DNA of 58,293 nt. It comes from Pseudomonadota bacterium (GTDB lineage Bacteria > Pseudomonadota > Gammaproteobacteria > Burkholderiales > Thiobacillaceae). The stretch is taken from the NCBI GenBank assembly GCA_021847835.1, contig JAJZPR010000014.1, positions 1-58,293 on the forward strand, in the 5' to 3' direction. Position numbers and translations under genes: made by a program. Below, in pieces: positions 9,365-17,895 of the stretch (the first letter of the stretch is position 1; each line of letters begins with the position of its first letter). The notes under the pieces are model-generated. The model was given only the letters and a program-made list of their open reading frames with translations. It had not been told where the DNA came from and did no database searches.

Positions 9365-10108
9365 ATGAGCAATACCGATTTCGTGCTGGCGATAGAGGAC
9401 CTGAGCGTGTCCTTCGACGGGTTCAAGGCCATCGACAATCTCACGCTCTATCTCGACCGCGGCGAGCTGCGCGTGATCATCGGTCCCAACGGCGCGGGCA
9501 AGACGACGCTCCTCGACCTGATTTGCGGCAAGACCCGTGCGACCGGCGGCAGCATCAAGTTCAAGAACGCCGAGATGCTGGGCCTGCCGGAACACCGGAT
9601 CGTGCGCGCCGGCATCGGACGCAAGTTCCAGACCCCGTCGATCTACGAGAACCTGCCGGTGTTCAAGAACCTCGAGGTGTCCTTCCCGCGCGGGCGCAAC
9701 GTCTTCGGCGCACTGGCGTTCAGGTGCGATGCCACGGTGCGCGAACGCGTGCAGTCGGTCGCGCTGGAAATCGGCCTCGCGGAGAAGCTCGACATGGAAG
9801 CCGGGCTGCTGTCGCACGGCGAAAAGCAGTGGCTGGAGATCGGCATGCTGCTGATGCAGGACCCGGAACTCCTGATGCTCGACGAGCCGATCGCCGGGAT
9901 GAGCGCGCGCGAGCGCGAGCTTACCGCCGATCTGTTGAAACGCATCTGCCAGAACCGCTCGGTGATCGTGATCGAACACGACATGGAGTTTGTGAAGCGC
10001 ATCGCGCACAAGGTCACGGTCATGCACCAGGGCAAGGTTCTGGCCGAAGGATCGATGGACAAGGTGCAGAACGATGAACGCGTGATCGACGTGTATCTCG
10101 GCCACTAG
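9365..10108 (+). CDS. urtD: Urea/amide ABC transporter ATP-binding protein (LivG-like)
   Basis: Cytoplasmic ATPase of the importer, 247 residues. Walker A GPNGAGKTT lies at 40-48. The ABC signature is LSHGEKQ at 149-155, which replaces the common LSGGQ and is typical of the UrtD group. Walker B LLMLDEP is at 169-175, and the switch His is in VIEHDMEF. The ATG at 9365 follows AGGAG. It lies 41 bp after urtC and 9 bp before urtE. Confidence 0.93.
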   Translation: MSNTDFVLAIEDLSVSFDGFKAIDNLTLYLDRGELRVIIGPNGAGKTTLLDLICGKTRATGGSIKFKNAEMLGLPEHRIVRAGIGRKFQTPSIYENLPVFKNLEVSFPRGRNVFGALAFRCDATVRERVQSVALEIGLAEKLDMEAGLLSHGEKQWLEIGMLLMQDPELLMLDEPIAGMSARERELTADLLKRICQNRSVIVIEHDMEFVKRIAHKVTVMHQGKVLAEGSMDKVQNDERVIDVYLGH

Positions 10109-10117
10109 GGAGCCCCC

Positions 10118-10807
10118 ATGCTTGAAGTCAACAATCTGGTAGTCAGTTACGGGCAGAGCGAGGCGCTGCACGGAATCTCCTTCTCCGCCGGTAGGAACGA
10201 AACCGTCGCGATCATGGGCCGCAACGGCATGGGCAAGACCACGCTGTTCAAGTCGCTGATCGGCATCCTGGAACTCAAGGGCGGAGACATCCGCGTGGAC
10301 GGCAGGGACATTTCCGCCGACGAAAGTTTCCGCCGCGTCGCCAAGGGCATCGCCTACGTGCCGCAGGGGCGAATGATCTTTCCTGCGCTGACGGTCGAGG
10401 AAAACATCGAGACCGGGATGACCCACACCGCGAGCAAGCAGGTGCCGGAGGAAATCTACGCGCTGTTCCCCGTGCTGTGGGACATGCGTCGCCGCAAGGG
10501 CGGAAATCTGTCCGGCGGCCAGCAGCAGCAGCTGGCGATCGCGCGGGCGCTTGTCACCAACCCCAAAGTCCTGCTGCTCGACGAGCCCACCGAAGGCATC
10601 CAGCCGTCGATCATCAAGGACATTGCGAAGGCGCTCAATGAAATCCGCAAGATGCGGGAAATCACCATCGTCGTGTCGGAGCAGGTGCTGTCGTTCGCGA
10701 TGGACGTCGCCGACCGGCTGTTCGTGATCGAGGGCGGGCGGCTGGTGCACGAAACCCCGCGCGCCGAAACCGACGTTGCCCACATCAAGAAATTCCTTTC
10801 TGTTTAA
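10118..10807 (+). CDS. urtE: Urea/amide ABC transporter ATP-binding protein (LivF-like)
   Basis: Second ATPase of the importer, 229 residues. Walker A GRNGMGKTT is at 34-42, the signature LSGGQQQ at 131-137 and Walker B LLLDEP at 152-157. MGRNGMGKTT and YVPQGRMIFP are typical of UrtE, distinguishing it from amino-acid LivF. GGGAG precedes the ATG. It completes a full A-B-C-D-E transporter set with all motifs intact, 23 bp before fmdA. Confidence 0.93.
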   Translation: MLEVNNLVVSYGQSEALHGISFSAGRNETVAIMGRNGMGKTTLFKSLIGILELKGGDIRVDGRDISADESFRRVAKGIAYVPQGRMIFPALTVEENIETGMTHTASKQVPEEIYALFPVLWDMRRRKGGNLSGGQQQQLAIARALVTNPKVLLLDEPTEGIQPSIIKDIAKALNEIRKMREITIVVSEQVLSFAMDVADRLFVIEGGRLVHETPRAETDVAHIKKFLSV

Positions 10808-10830
10808 ACCCCGCGACAAGGAGCGCCGTC

Positions 10831-12060
10831 ATGCCCGAAACCCTGATCAAAGTCGACCTCAAGCAATCCCCCTACGAGAATGAACTGGTGCACAACCGCT
10901 GGCACCCGGACATTCCCATCGTCGCCTGGGTCAAGCCCGGCGATGACTTCCTCATCGAAACCTACGACTGGACCGGCGGCTATATCCAGAACAACGATTC
11001 CGCCGACGACGTGCGCGACATCGATCTCACCACGGTGCATTTCCTCTCCGGCCCGATCGGCGTCGAGGGATGCGAGCCCGGCGACCTGCTGGTCGTCGAC
11101 ATCCTCGACATCGGTGCCAAGCCGGACAGCCTGTGGGGGTTCAACGGCTTCTTCTCGAAGAAGAACGGCGGCGGCTTCCTCACCGATCATTTTCCGCAGG
11201 CCCAGAAATCCATCTGGGACATCAAGGGCATGTTCACCGAATCGCGCCACGTGCCGGGCGTGAAATACGCCGGCCTGATTCACCCCGGGCTGATCGGTTG
11301 CCTGCCCGACCGGGCCCTGCTGGACACCTGGAACGAGCGCGAAGCGGGGCTCATCGCCACCGACCCCGAACGGGTGCCGCCCCTCGCTGCCCCGCCGTCC
11401 GCCAGGACCGCCCACATGGGCAAGATGAAAGGCGAAGCCCGCGACAAGGCCGCCGCCGAGGGCGCGCGCACGGTGCCGCCGCGCGAACACGGAGGCAACT
11501 GCGACATCAAGGATCTGTCGCGAGGGTCCCGCGTGTATTTCCCCGTCTACGTGAAGGGCGGCGGGCTGTCCATGGGCGATCTGCACTTCAGCCAGGGGGA
11601 CGGCGAAATCACCTTCTGCGGCGCGATCGAAATGGCCGGCTGGCTGCATCTGCGGGTGAGCATTATCAAGGAAGGCATGAGCAAGTACGGCATCAAGAAT
11701 CCCATCTTCAAGCCCAGTCCCATCACGCCCACGTATGACGATTTCCTCATCTTCGAGGGCATCTCCGTGGACGAAGGGGGCAAGCAGCACTACCTCGATG
11801 TGCACGTGGCCTACCGCCAGGCCTGCCTCAACGCCATCGAATACCTGAGCAAGTTCGGCTACAGCCGGGCCCAGGCCTACTCCATTCTCGGCACCGCCCC
11901 GGTGCAGGGGCACATCAGCGGCGTGGTGGACATTCCCAACGCCTGCGCCACCTTGTGGCTGCCCACCGACATTTTCGAGTTCGACGTGATGCCCGGAAGC
12001 GCCGGCCCCACCCGCCACGACCTGGGTGGCGTGGACATGCCCCTGTCGCCGGATCGGTAA
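10831..12060 (+). CDS. fmdA: Formamidase (formamide amidohydrolase)
   Basis: Cytoplasmic FmdA-family enzyme of 409 residues, close in length to Methylophilus FmdA (about 407), which hydrolyses formamide to formate and ammonia. Family blocks seen include the start MPETLIKVDLKQSPYENE, the acidic stretch MGDLHFSQGDGEI, and a C-terminal VHGxISG-like region (PVQGHISGVVDIPNAC). No signal peptide is present, unlike the exported homologue at 4014. An AAGGAG site lies before the ATG. As the gene directly after the transporter ATPases it would act on imported amides. Confidence 0.92.
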   Translation: MPETLIKVDLKQSPYENELVHNRWHPDIPIVAWVKPGDDFLIETYDWTGGYIQNNDSADDVRDIDLTTVHFLSGPIGVEGCEPGDLLVVDILDIGAKPDSLWGFNGFFSKKNGGGFLTDHFPQAQKSIWDIKGMFTESRHVPGVKYAGLIHPGLIGCLPDRALLDTWNEREAGLIATDPERVPPLAAPPSARTAHMGKMKGEARDKAAAEGARTVPPREHGGNCDIKDLSRGSRVYFPVYVKGGGLSMGDLHFSQGDGEITFCGAIEMAGWLHLRVSIIKEGMSKYGIKNPIFKPSPITPTYDDFLIFEGISVDEGGKQHYLDVHVAYRQACLNAIEYLSKFGYSRAQAYSILGTAPVQGHISGVVDIPNACATLWLPTDIFEFDVMPGSAGPTRHDLGGVDMPLSPDR

Positions 12061-12071
12061 GGAAAGCCGCC

Positions 12072-12413
12072 ATGCCTGTCTACGAGTACCTGTGCCCGGA
12101 CTGCGGCGCATTCACGGCACTCCGTCCCATGGCGGAGTGCCGCGAATCCCGGCCCTGTCCCGGCTGCGGCCGCGCCGCGCCCCGGGCGCTGATATCCGCC
12201 CCGGCCCTCGCCACCATGCCGGCGGCGAGCCGGCGGGCGCATGCGGTGAACGAACGCGCGAGCCACGAACCCGGGCTCGCCTCCCGGCAAGGGGGACACG
12301 TCCATGGGCCCGGTTGCGGCTGCGGCGCCCCCGCCCGGCCCGGCACCACCGTCACCACGGCGGACGGCGCCAAGGGTTTCCCCACCAAGCGACCCTGGAT
12401 GATCAGTCACTAG
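12072..12413 (+). CDS. fmdB: FmdB-family zinc-ribbon protein
   Basis: Small protein of 113 residues. The N-terminal ~40 residues form the FmdB/CxxC_CxxC_SSSS zinc ribbon: MPVYEYLCPDCG, then CPGCG. A variable tail contains a His/Gly/Cys patch (HVHGPGCGCG). In Methylophilus FmdB was proposed to regulate or assist amidase expression; the molecular role is still unclear. It starts 11 bp after fmdA and ends the rightward operon, 50 bp from the converging ureG stop. Confidence 0.85.
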   Translation: MPVYEYLCPDCGAFTALRPMAECRESRPCPGCGRAAPRALISAPALATMPAASRRAHAVNERASHEPGLASRQGGHVHGPGCGCGAPARPGTTVTTADGAKGFPTKRPWMISH

Positions 12414-12463
12414 GGCAGCGCGGGCCATCAGGTGGGCACCGCCCGCCGCATCGATGCGAACGA

Positions 12464-13078
12464 TTAACCCTGCCCCAGCCCCGCCCGTTCGATGTGGCGG
12501 ATGACCTCGTCCAGTCCCGTGCCGACCTTGAGGTTGGTGAACACGAACGGCCGCTCGCCGCGCATGGCCCGGGCATCCCGCTCCATCACCGCCAGCGAGG
12601 CGCCCACGTAGGGGGCGAGGTCGGTCTTGTTGATCACCAGAAGATCCGACTTGCAGATGCCCGGCCCGCCTTTGCGGGGCACCTTGTCGCCGCCGGCTAC
12701 GTCGATCACGTAGATCGTCAGATCGGACAGTTCCGGACTGAAGGTGGCAGCCAGATTGTCGCCGCCGCTCTCGATGAAGATGATCTCGAGATCGGTGAAC
12801 TGCCGGTTGAGCCGCTCCACCGCTTCAAGATTGATGGACGCATCCTCGCGGATGGCGGTATGCGGGCAGCCGCCGGTCTCGACGCCGATGATGCGCTCGG
12901 GTGCCAGGGCCTGGTGGCTGACGAGGAACATGGCGTCCTCCTCGGTGTAGATGTCGTTGGTGACCACGCCGAGGCGGTGGCGCTCGCGCAGGGCGCGGCA
13001 AAGCGCCAGGGTGAGGGCGGTCTTGCCGGAGCCGACCGGCCCGCCGATGCCGACGCGCAGAGGGGACGAAATGCTCAT
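12464..13078 (-). CDS. ureG: Urease accessory GTPase
   Basis: Cytoplasmic SIMIBI GTPase that powers nickel delivery to urease, 204 residues. The P-loop GGPVGSGKT (12-20), the nickel-binding CPH motif ([11 protein letters not shown]), the ESGGDN switch and the NKTDL specificity motif are all present. It is the last gene of the leftward urease operon, just after ureF. Confidence 0.96.
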   Translation of the reverse strand: MSISSPLRVGIGGPVGSGKTALTLALCRALRERHRLGVVTNDIYTEEDAMFLVSHQALAPERIIGVETGGCPHTAIREDASINLEAVERLNRQFTDLEIIFIESGGDNLAATFSPELSDLTIYVIDVAGGDKVPRKGGPGICKSDLLVINKTDLAPYVGASLAVMERDARAMRGERPFVFTNLKVGTGLDEVIRHIERAGLGQG

Positions 13079-13089
13079 GTGGGTTTTCC

Positions 13090-13770
13090 TTATGACCTGA
13101 AGATGCGTGTGTACTGGGTCTCGTGCCAGCTGGACGCCATGGCCAGCCCATGTGCGAGGGCACCCAGGCCTTCGTCGGGCAGGGCCTGGGCGCGTTCGAC
13201 GTGCGCGGGCAGGACGTCACCGAGTGCGAGAAGAATGCGCTGGCCGTCGGTCTGCCCCAGGGGCACGATCTTGATTGCCGCCATGGTCTGGTTCTCGATC
13301 CAGGCCCACAGATAGCCGGTCAGGCCGTCGCGCTCGGCAATGCTCCAGTGGGCTGCGGCGAAGGCGCTGACGGTGGGCAGCGCCGGCTCGGCGATGGCGT
13401 GCAGTGCGTCGAGACCGGCCTGCGCGAATTCATCCACGTCCCCCAGCAGCCGCAGCAGCGAGTACCCCATCTGCACGCTCTCCGCGCGGAGCTCGGCGCT
13501 TTCCCGGCTGGCCAGGAAGAAAGCGTTCCAGTGCGAGGCGGCGGTGGCGTCGCCTGCGCGCCACGCCCGGTGGAGGCGCAGCCATAGCGGCGCTTCCAGG
13601 CAGGCGATGGAGCCGGCCAGCACGCCGGCAATCCACGCCTGGGCGGATGGCCGGTCATGAACCCAGCCCGCCTCGGCGGCGGCTTCCATGCCCTGGGAGT
13701 AGCTGAAGGCCCCCACGGGCAGAGCCGGGCTGGCCAGGTGCAACAGGCGTACCAACGCCGGCAGCGTCAT
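13090..13770 (-). CDS. ureF: Urease accessory protein
   Basis: All-helical UreF, 226 residues, which acts as a GTPase-regulating partner of UreG in the UreDFG complex. The family start [22 protein letters not shown] is intact and the length is normal. Its ATG (13768-13770) overlaps the ureE stop as ATGA, a sign of translational coupling. Confidence 0.95.
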   Translation of the reverse strand: MTLPALVRLLHLASPALPVGAFSYSQGMEAAAEAGWVHDRPSAQAWIAGVLAGSIACLEAPLWLRLHRAWRAGDATAASHWNAFFLASRESAELRAESVQMGYSLLRLLGDVDEFAQAGLDALHAIAEPALPTVSAFAAAHWSIAERDGLTGYLWAWIENQTMAAIKIVPLGQTDGQRILLALGDVLPAHVERAQALPDEGLGALAHGLAMASSWHETQYTRIFRS

Positions 13771-14273
13771 GCGGGCGAGGCATGGACGTGGATGCGCCCG
13801 CCATGGACCCTGGCATCGTCGTGGCCATGACCGGCGCGGCCGCCGTAGGCACCGCCCTCCGGATCGAACGGGGCGGACAGATGCTGCAGGCGGGCACCCA
13901 GACCGACCAGCAGGTTCTCGATCACGTGGTCGGCCGCAATGCGCAGATAGCCGTCTCCCACTTCCACCGCCACGTGGCGATTGCCCAGGTGATAGGCGGC
14001 GCGCGCCAGTTCGCGCGGGCTCGCGCAGTCCACCTGCACGATCGGCTCGAACGCGGCCACCACGCCGATCACGCGGCCGTCCGTTGCCAGCAGGCGGTCG
14101 CCATCCTTCAGTGGCCGCCCTCTGGGCAACATCAGCATGACCTCTTCGCCGCCGGCAAGGCGCGTGCGCAGGCGGGATTTGTGCCGCAGGTCATAGGGCA
14201 GCTCCAGCCAGGCGGCTGGCGTGTCGGCAGGGGCGTCGGCAGGGGCGTCGGCCAGGGTATGGATTTCCAGCAT
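13767..14273 (-). CDS. ureE: Urease accessory protein (nickel metallochaperone)
   Basis: Nickel chaperone, 168 residues, with N-terminal UreE and C-terminal metal-binding domains. The C-terminus is His/Gly-rich ([12 protein letters not shown]), the usual extra nickel store. The start at 14273 (MLEIHTL) leaves 2 bp to the ureC stop and is chosen over an upstream in-frame codon inside ureC. Residues ~8-18 encode an Ala-Asp-Pro repeat from a 12-bp tandem repeat, an odd low-complexity insertion near the N-terminus. Confidence 0.93.
   Translation of the reverse strand: MLEIHTLADAPADAPADTPAAWLELPYDLRHKSRLRTRLAGGEEVMLMLPRGRPLKDGDRLLATDGRVIGVVAAFEPIVQVDCASPRELARAAYHLGNRHVAVEVGDGYLRIAADHVIENLLVGLGARLQHLSAPFDPEGGAYGGRAGHGHDDARVHGGRIHVHASPA
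14223..14252. repeat. 12-bp tandem repeat in the 5' end of ureE
   Basis: The unit GTCGGCAGGGGC occurs two and a half times (14223-14234, 14235-14246, and GTCGGC at 14247-14252). On the coding strand it gives repeated Ala-Asp-Ala-Pro. Copy number could vary without breaking the frame. Confidence 0.8.
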
Positions 14274-14275
14274 GC

Positions 14276-15979
14276 TCAGAACAGGAAGTAGCGTTGCGCC
14301 ATCGGCAGCGTCGTCGCGGGCGGGCACACCAGCAGTTCGCCATCGGCGCGCACGGCGTAGAGTTCGGGGTCGACCTCGATCGTGGGCGTGGCGTCGTTGT
14401 GCACCATGTCGTGCTTGGCCACCGTGCGCGTGTCCTTCACCGCCACCAGAGGCTTCGCCAGCCCCAGCGCTGCCAGCGCCTCATGCTCCAGCGCGGCCTG
14501 CGAGACGAAGGTGAACGACGTCTTGAGCCCGCCGCCAAAGCTGCCGAACATCGGCCGGTAGTGAACCGGCTGCGGCGTCGGAATGGAGGCGTTGGGGTCG
14601 CCCATGGCGGCAGCGGCGATCATGCCGCCCTTGATGATCAGGCTGGGCTTCACGCCGAAGAAGGCCGGCTTCCACAGCACCAGATCGGCCAGCTTGCCGA
14701 CCTCCACCGAGCCGACCACATGCGCGATGCCATGGGTGATGGCGGGGTTGATGGTGTACTTCGCGATATAGCGTTTGACCCGGAAATTGTCGTTGCGCGC
14801 AGTGTCCGCCTTCAGTGCGCCCCGCTGGATCTTCATCTTGTGCGCCGTCTGCCAGGTGCGGATGACGACCTCGCCGACCCGCCCCATCGCCTGGGAGTCC
14901 GACGACATCATCGAGAACGCGCCGAGGTCGTGGAGTATGTCCTCGGCGGCGATGGTTTCGCGGCGGATGCGGCTCTCGGCGAAGGCCACGTCCTCGGCGA
15001 TGGCGGCATCCAGATGGTGGCAGACCATCAGCATGTCGAGATGCTCGTCGATGGTGTTCACCGTGTAGGGCATGGTCGGGTTGGTGGAACTGGGCAGCAC
15101 GTTGGGCAAGGCCACCGCCTTGATGATGTCGGGTGCGTGGCCGCCGCCCGCGCCTTCCGTGTGGAAGGTGTGGATCGTGCGGCCCTTGAAGGCGGACAGC
15201 GTGGTTTCGACAAAACCGGACTCGTTCAGCGTGTCGGAGTGGATGGCCACCTGCACGTCCATCTCGTCCGCGACGTTGAGGCAGTTGTCGATGGCAGCGG
15301 GGGTGGTACCCCAGTCCTCGTGCAGCTTGAGGCCGATGGCCCCCGCCTTCACCTGCTCGCGCAGGGGGTCGGGCCGGCTCACGTTGCCCTTGCCGAAAAA
15401 GCCCAGGTTCATCGGAAAGGCGTCCGCCGCCTGCAGCATGCGGTGCAGGTGCCACGGTCCCGGCGTACAGGTGGTGGCGCACGTGCCGGTGGCCGGTCCT
15501 GTGCCCCCGCCCAGCATGGTCGTTACCCCGGACATCAGCGCGTCGTCGATCTGTTGCGGGCAGATGAAGTGGATGTGGCTGTCGATGCCGCCCGCGGTGA
15601 CGATCATGCCCTCGCCCGCGATGATTTCGGTCGCGGCACCGATGGGAATGCTCACGCCCGGCTGCACGTCAGGGTTGCCGGCCTTGCCGATGGCGGAGAT
15701 GCGGCCGTCCTTGAGGCCGATGTCGGCCTTCACGATGCCGGTTACCGCGTCGACGATCAGTGCATTGGTGATGACGGTGTCGGCCACGTTCGCCGCTGTC
15801 CGCTGTCCCTGTCCCATCCCGTCGCGTATCACCTTGCCGCCGCCGAACTTCACTTCCTCGCCGTAGAGGGTGTAGTCCTTTTCAACCTCGATCCAGAGTT
15901 CGGTGTCGGCCAGGCGCAGGCGATCGCCGACGGTGGGGCCGAACATCTCGGCATAGGCCTGGCGGCTGATTGGGGTCAT
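14276..15979 (-). CDS. ureC: Urease subunit alpha
   Basis: Catalytic urease subunit, 567 residues, hydrolysing urea to ammonia and carbamate. Nickel ligands are visible: His135 and His137 (SHIHF), carbamylated Lys218 ([11 protein letters not shown]), His247 (VAIHSDT) and His273 (TFHTEG). The mobile-flap CHHL motif and a late Asp (SSDSQAMGR) are also there. The start at 15979 overlaps the stop of the small upstream gene as ATGA; longer in-frame extensions would intrude into that gene. Confidence 0.97.
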   Translation of the reverse strand: MTPISRQAYAEMFGPTVGDRLRLADTELWIEVEKDYTLYGEEVKFGGGKVIRDGMGQGQRTAANVADTVITNALIVDAVTGIVKADIGLKDGRISAIGKAGNPDVQPGVSIPIGAATEIIAGEGMIVTAGGIDSHIHFICPQQIDDALMSGVTTMLGGGTGPATGTCATTCTPGPWHLHRMLQAADAFPMNLGFFGKGNVSRPDPLREQVKAGAIGLKLHEDWGTTPAAIDNCLNVADEMDVQVAIHSDTLNESGFVETTLSAFKGRTIHTFHTEGAGGGHAPDIIKAVALPNVLPSSTNPTMPYTVNTIDEHLDMLMVCHHLDAAIAEDVAFAESRIRRETIAAEDILHDLGAFSMMSSDSQAMGRVGEVVIRTWQTAHKMKIQRGALKADTARNDNFRVKRYIAKYTINPAITHGIAHVVGSVEVGKLADLVLWKPAFFGVKPSLIIKGGMIAAAAMGDPNASIPTPQPVHYRPMFGSFGGGLKTSFTFVSQAALEHEALAALGLAKPLVAVKDTRTVAKHDMVHNDATPTIEVDPELYAVRADGELLVCPPATTLPMAQRYFLF

Positions 15980-16212
15980 TGGAATCGACCGGATCGGCGA
16001 TGGCCGGACGGCCTGCCAGCCGACGCGCGGCGGCGGACCAGACGGGCGCACACGGCCCCGGCCGCCACCGCGACGAGCGCCATGGCCAGATGATCCGGCT
16101 CGCTGAGGAGGTGAGTAATGGCTGCCAGCCAGCCGCCGTGGTGTTCACCGGGGTGGGCATTCGCAGTCGTGGCACACAGCGCAAGCGGAACAGCAGGAAT
16201 CCAGATTCTCAT
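15976..16212 (-). CDS. Small HupE/UreJ-like membrane protein in the urease operon
   Basis: Short gene of 78 residues between ureB and ureC. A signal-like N-terminus ([19 protein letters not shown]) is followed by a His-rich stretch (HPGEHHGG), a segment [16 protein letters not shown] that recalls the PxxGxDHLLAM helix of HupE/UreJ nickel transporters, and a basic tail. Full UreJ has about 190-200 residues and six helices; this has one clear helix after the leader. A ribosome site GGAGG lies 8 nt before the ATG, and the stop overlaps the ureC start (ATGA), so it is very probably translated. A role in nickel or metal handling is inference. Confidence 0.75.
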   Translation of the reverse strand: MRIWIPAVPLALCATTANAHPGEHHGGWLAAITHLLSEPDHLAMALVAVAAGAVCARLVRRRASAGRPSGHRRSGRFQ

Positions 16213-16231
16213 GGCATCAACCTCCAAACAA

Positions 16232-16537
16232 TCAAAGCGGACCCATCACCTTGCCCTGGAAGCCATGCACCGTGCGTGCACCGCCATAGGCCACCAGTTG
16301 CACGGTGCGCGTCTGCCCGGGCTCGAATCGCACCGCGGTGCCGGCGGCGATGTCCAGACGCATGCCGCGAGCCTTGTCGCGGTCGAAGGCAAGGGCGGCG
16401 TTGGTTTCGGAAAAATGGTAGTGGGAGCCTACCTGGACAGGCCGGTCGCCCGTGTTGGCCACCTCCAGCGTGCGCGTGGCGCGTCCGGCATTCAGTTCGA
16501 TCTCACCGGGGCCGACCTCAATTTCACCTGGGATCAT
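16232..16537 (-). CDS. ureB: Urease subunit beta
   Basis: Structural urease subunit, 101 residues, starting [16 protein letters not shown] as in the family and containing the conserved stretch [13 protein letters not shown] and VGSHYH. Lies 10 bp after ureA on the same strand. The start at 16537 is preferred to upstream in-frame codons, which overlap ureA. Confidence 0.95.
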   Translation of the reverse strand: MIPGEIEVGPGEIELNAGRATRTLEVANTGDRPVQVGSHYHFSETNAALAFDRDKARGMRLDIAAGTAVRFEPGQTRTVQLVAYGGARTVHGFQGKVMGPL

Positions 16538-16547
16538 CGTGTCGCGC

Positions 16548-16850
16548 CTAGACAATCGGGTTGTGTACGGTGACGAGCTTGCTGCCATCCGGGAAGGTCG
16601 CCTCCACCTGGATTTCCGGCAGCATCTCGGGCACCCCCTCCATTACGGCGTCGCGTCCCAGCAGCGTGGTGCCGTAGCTCATCAGTTCGGCCACGCTGCG
16701 GCCGTCCCGGGCGCCTTCGAGTATGGCCGCGGAAATGAAGGCTGCCGCCTCCGGGTAATTCAGCTTGAGACCGCGCGCGAGACGGCGCTCGGCCACCAGG
16801 GCGGCGGTGAAGATCAGCAGCTTGTCTTTTTCGCGGGGCGTGAGATCCAT
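16548..16850 (-). CDS. ureA: Urease subunit gamma
   Basis: Structural urease subunit, 100 residues (the standard length), starting [20 protein letters not shown] and ending VTVHNPIV. The conserved LNYPEAxAxI and the late DGTKLVTVHxPI-type ending are intact. Together with separate ureB and ureC it forms the bacterial three-chain urease. Confidence 0.96.
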   Translation of the reverse strand: MDLTPREKDKLLIFTAALVAERRLARGLKLNYPEAAAFISAAILEGARDGRSVAELMSYGTTLLGRDAVMEGVPEMLPEIQVEATFPDGSKLVTVHNPIV

Positions 16851-16859
16851 GGCTTCGCC

Positions 16860-17750
16860 TCATGTGTTCCAGATGCGGGGCGGTACCGCGGCGCGCCCCA
16901 GGAATTCTGGCCGCGCGGCTCGCCAACAGCTATCCAGTGCGCGGCGCACCGGTTCCGTGGCGTGGCCCAGTGCGCGGATCAGCAGCACCTCCGGCAGGGC
17001 CGTGACGGCCAGGCGAACATTTGCCGGCACCGCCACGGCGCGACAGGCTGTTATCAGGTCACGGGGGATCGGCGCGCCCGCCAGCACCAGGGTCGCGAAA
17101 ACGGTGTGGCCACCGAGGCCCGGGGCGGTTTCAGTGAAGGTGCCGCCAGCCTCGAATCTGCCCTGCTCGATCCAGAGGGGACGGCCACCCCGCCAGATTC
17201 CCGTGCGCAGTTCCAGCCTGCCCTGAGCGAAGCGTTCGCCGCTGGCCAAGCGGCCCAGGCAGACGATGTCCCAGCCCACATAGCGTGCCCCGGCCGCCAG
17301 TTCCACCCTTGTTTCCATGCGGGCCTGCGCGCCGTCAAACACCACGTTCTCCTGGGGCAGCCACTCCATCCAACCATCCGGCCCGACCTGGAACTCCAGC
17401 GACTGGGACGCGGCCCTCCCTCCCGCCTTGTACCACTTGCCGGCACCCGGCGTGGTGAGCTGGGCTGTCGCACCGGGCGCCAGTTCGGCGGCAATGGCCA
17501 GCTCATCGCCCCCGGCGATGCCACCCGGTGGATGCAGCACGATCACGTGGCAGACTTCAGGCCCCTCCGGGTGGAAGGCACGCTGAACCCGCAAAGGCCC
17601 TCGATGCTCCCGCCGACGGAGCCGGGTGGCATGTCCACTATCCGGACGGTCGAAACCCAGGCGCAGTTGGGCGCGCCAGCTGTCCGGCCACGCGGGGCCT
17701 GCGCTATCGGCTGTTTCCCGTTCTTCCCATCCTTGAAGCCCCACGCCCAT
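16860..17750 (-). CDS. ureD: Urease accessory protein
   Basis: First gene of the urease operon, about 296 residues. UreD/UreH binds the apo-urease and scaffolds UreF and UreG. Visible family blocks include RREHRGPLRVQRAFHPEG, HPPGGIAGGDEL and TTPGAGKWYK. The ATG at 17750 gives a typical N-terminus; an in-frame ATG at 17792 has GAGGG directly abutting it and is less likely. Ends 10 bp before ureA. The upstream region is shared with the divergent porin and carries palindromic site 3. Confidence 0.92.
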   Translation of the reverse strand: MGVGLQGWEERETADSAGPAWPDSWRAQLRLGFDRPDSGHATRLRRREHRGPLRVQRAFHPEGPEVCHVIVLHPPGGIAGGDELAIAAELAPGATAQLTTPGAGKWYKAGGRAASQSLEFQVGPDGWMEWLPQENVVFDGAQARMETRVELAAGARYVGWDIVCLGRLASGERFAQGRLELRTGIWRGGRPLWIEQGRFEAGGTFTETAPGLGGHTVFATLVLAGAPIPRDLITACRAVAVPANVRLAVTALPEVLLIRALGHATEPVRRALDSCWRAARPEFLGRAAVPPRIWNT

Positions 17751-17808
17751 GTTTGATTCTCGTGCCTTCTGAACGCCACCACTTTCTACCATCCCTCTGG
17801 GGCAGGGG

Positions 17809-17855
17809 AATACGTCATTTGTCGTATTTCTGAAGCGGGCCGGGTTTCTTAGGGT
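17809..17855 (+). promoter_or_regulatory. Palindromic operator plus -10 element between ureD and the porin (site 3)
   Basis: AATACGTCATTTGTCGTATT (17809-17828) has the same ATACG-N8-CGTAT design as sites 1 and 2. Read on the minus strand it matches their ATACGAC and ACGTATT halves more closely. Towards the porin, TAGGGT (17850-17855) follows after 22 nt, as at the other two sites. Towards ureD a weaker TAGAAA lies at a similar distance (minus strand, 17788-17783). The site could therefore serve both divergent units. Confidence 0.6.
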
Positions 17856-17895
17856 AGGCAGTGGTCATTCGGGCCATAACCTTCAAGGAAAAATC

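Noticed and set aside
12414..12463. Terminator between fmdB and ureG
   Set aside because: GCGGGC and GCCCGC could pair over a long loop, but there is no T-tract on either strand.
14294..16093. 599-residue open frame antisense to ureC
   Set aside because: ureC carries all nickel ligands in the other strand; the antisense frame is low-complexity His/Arg/Gly sequence.
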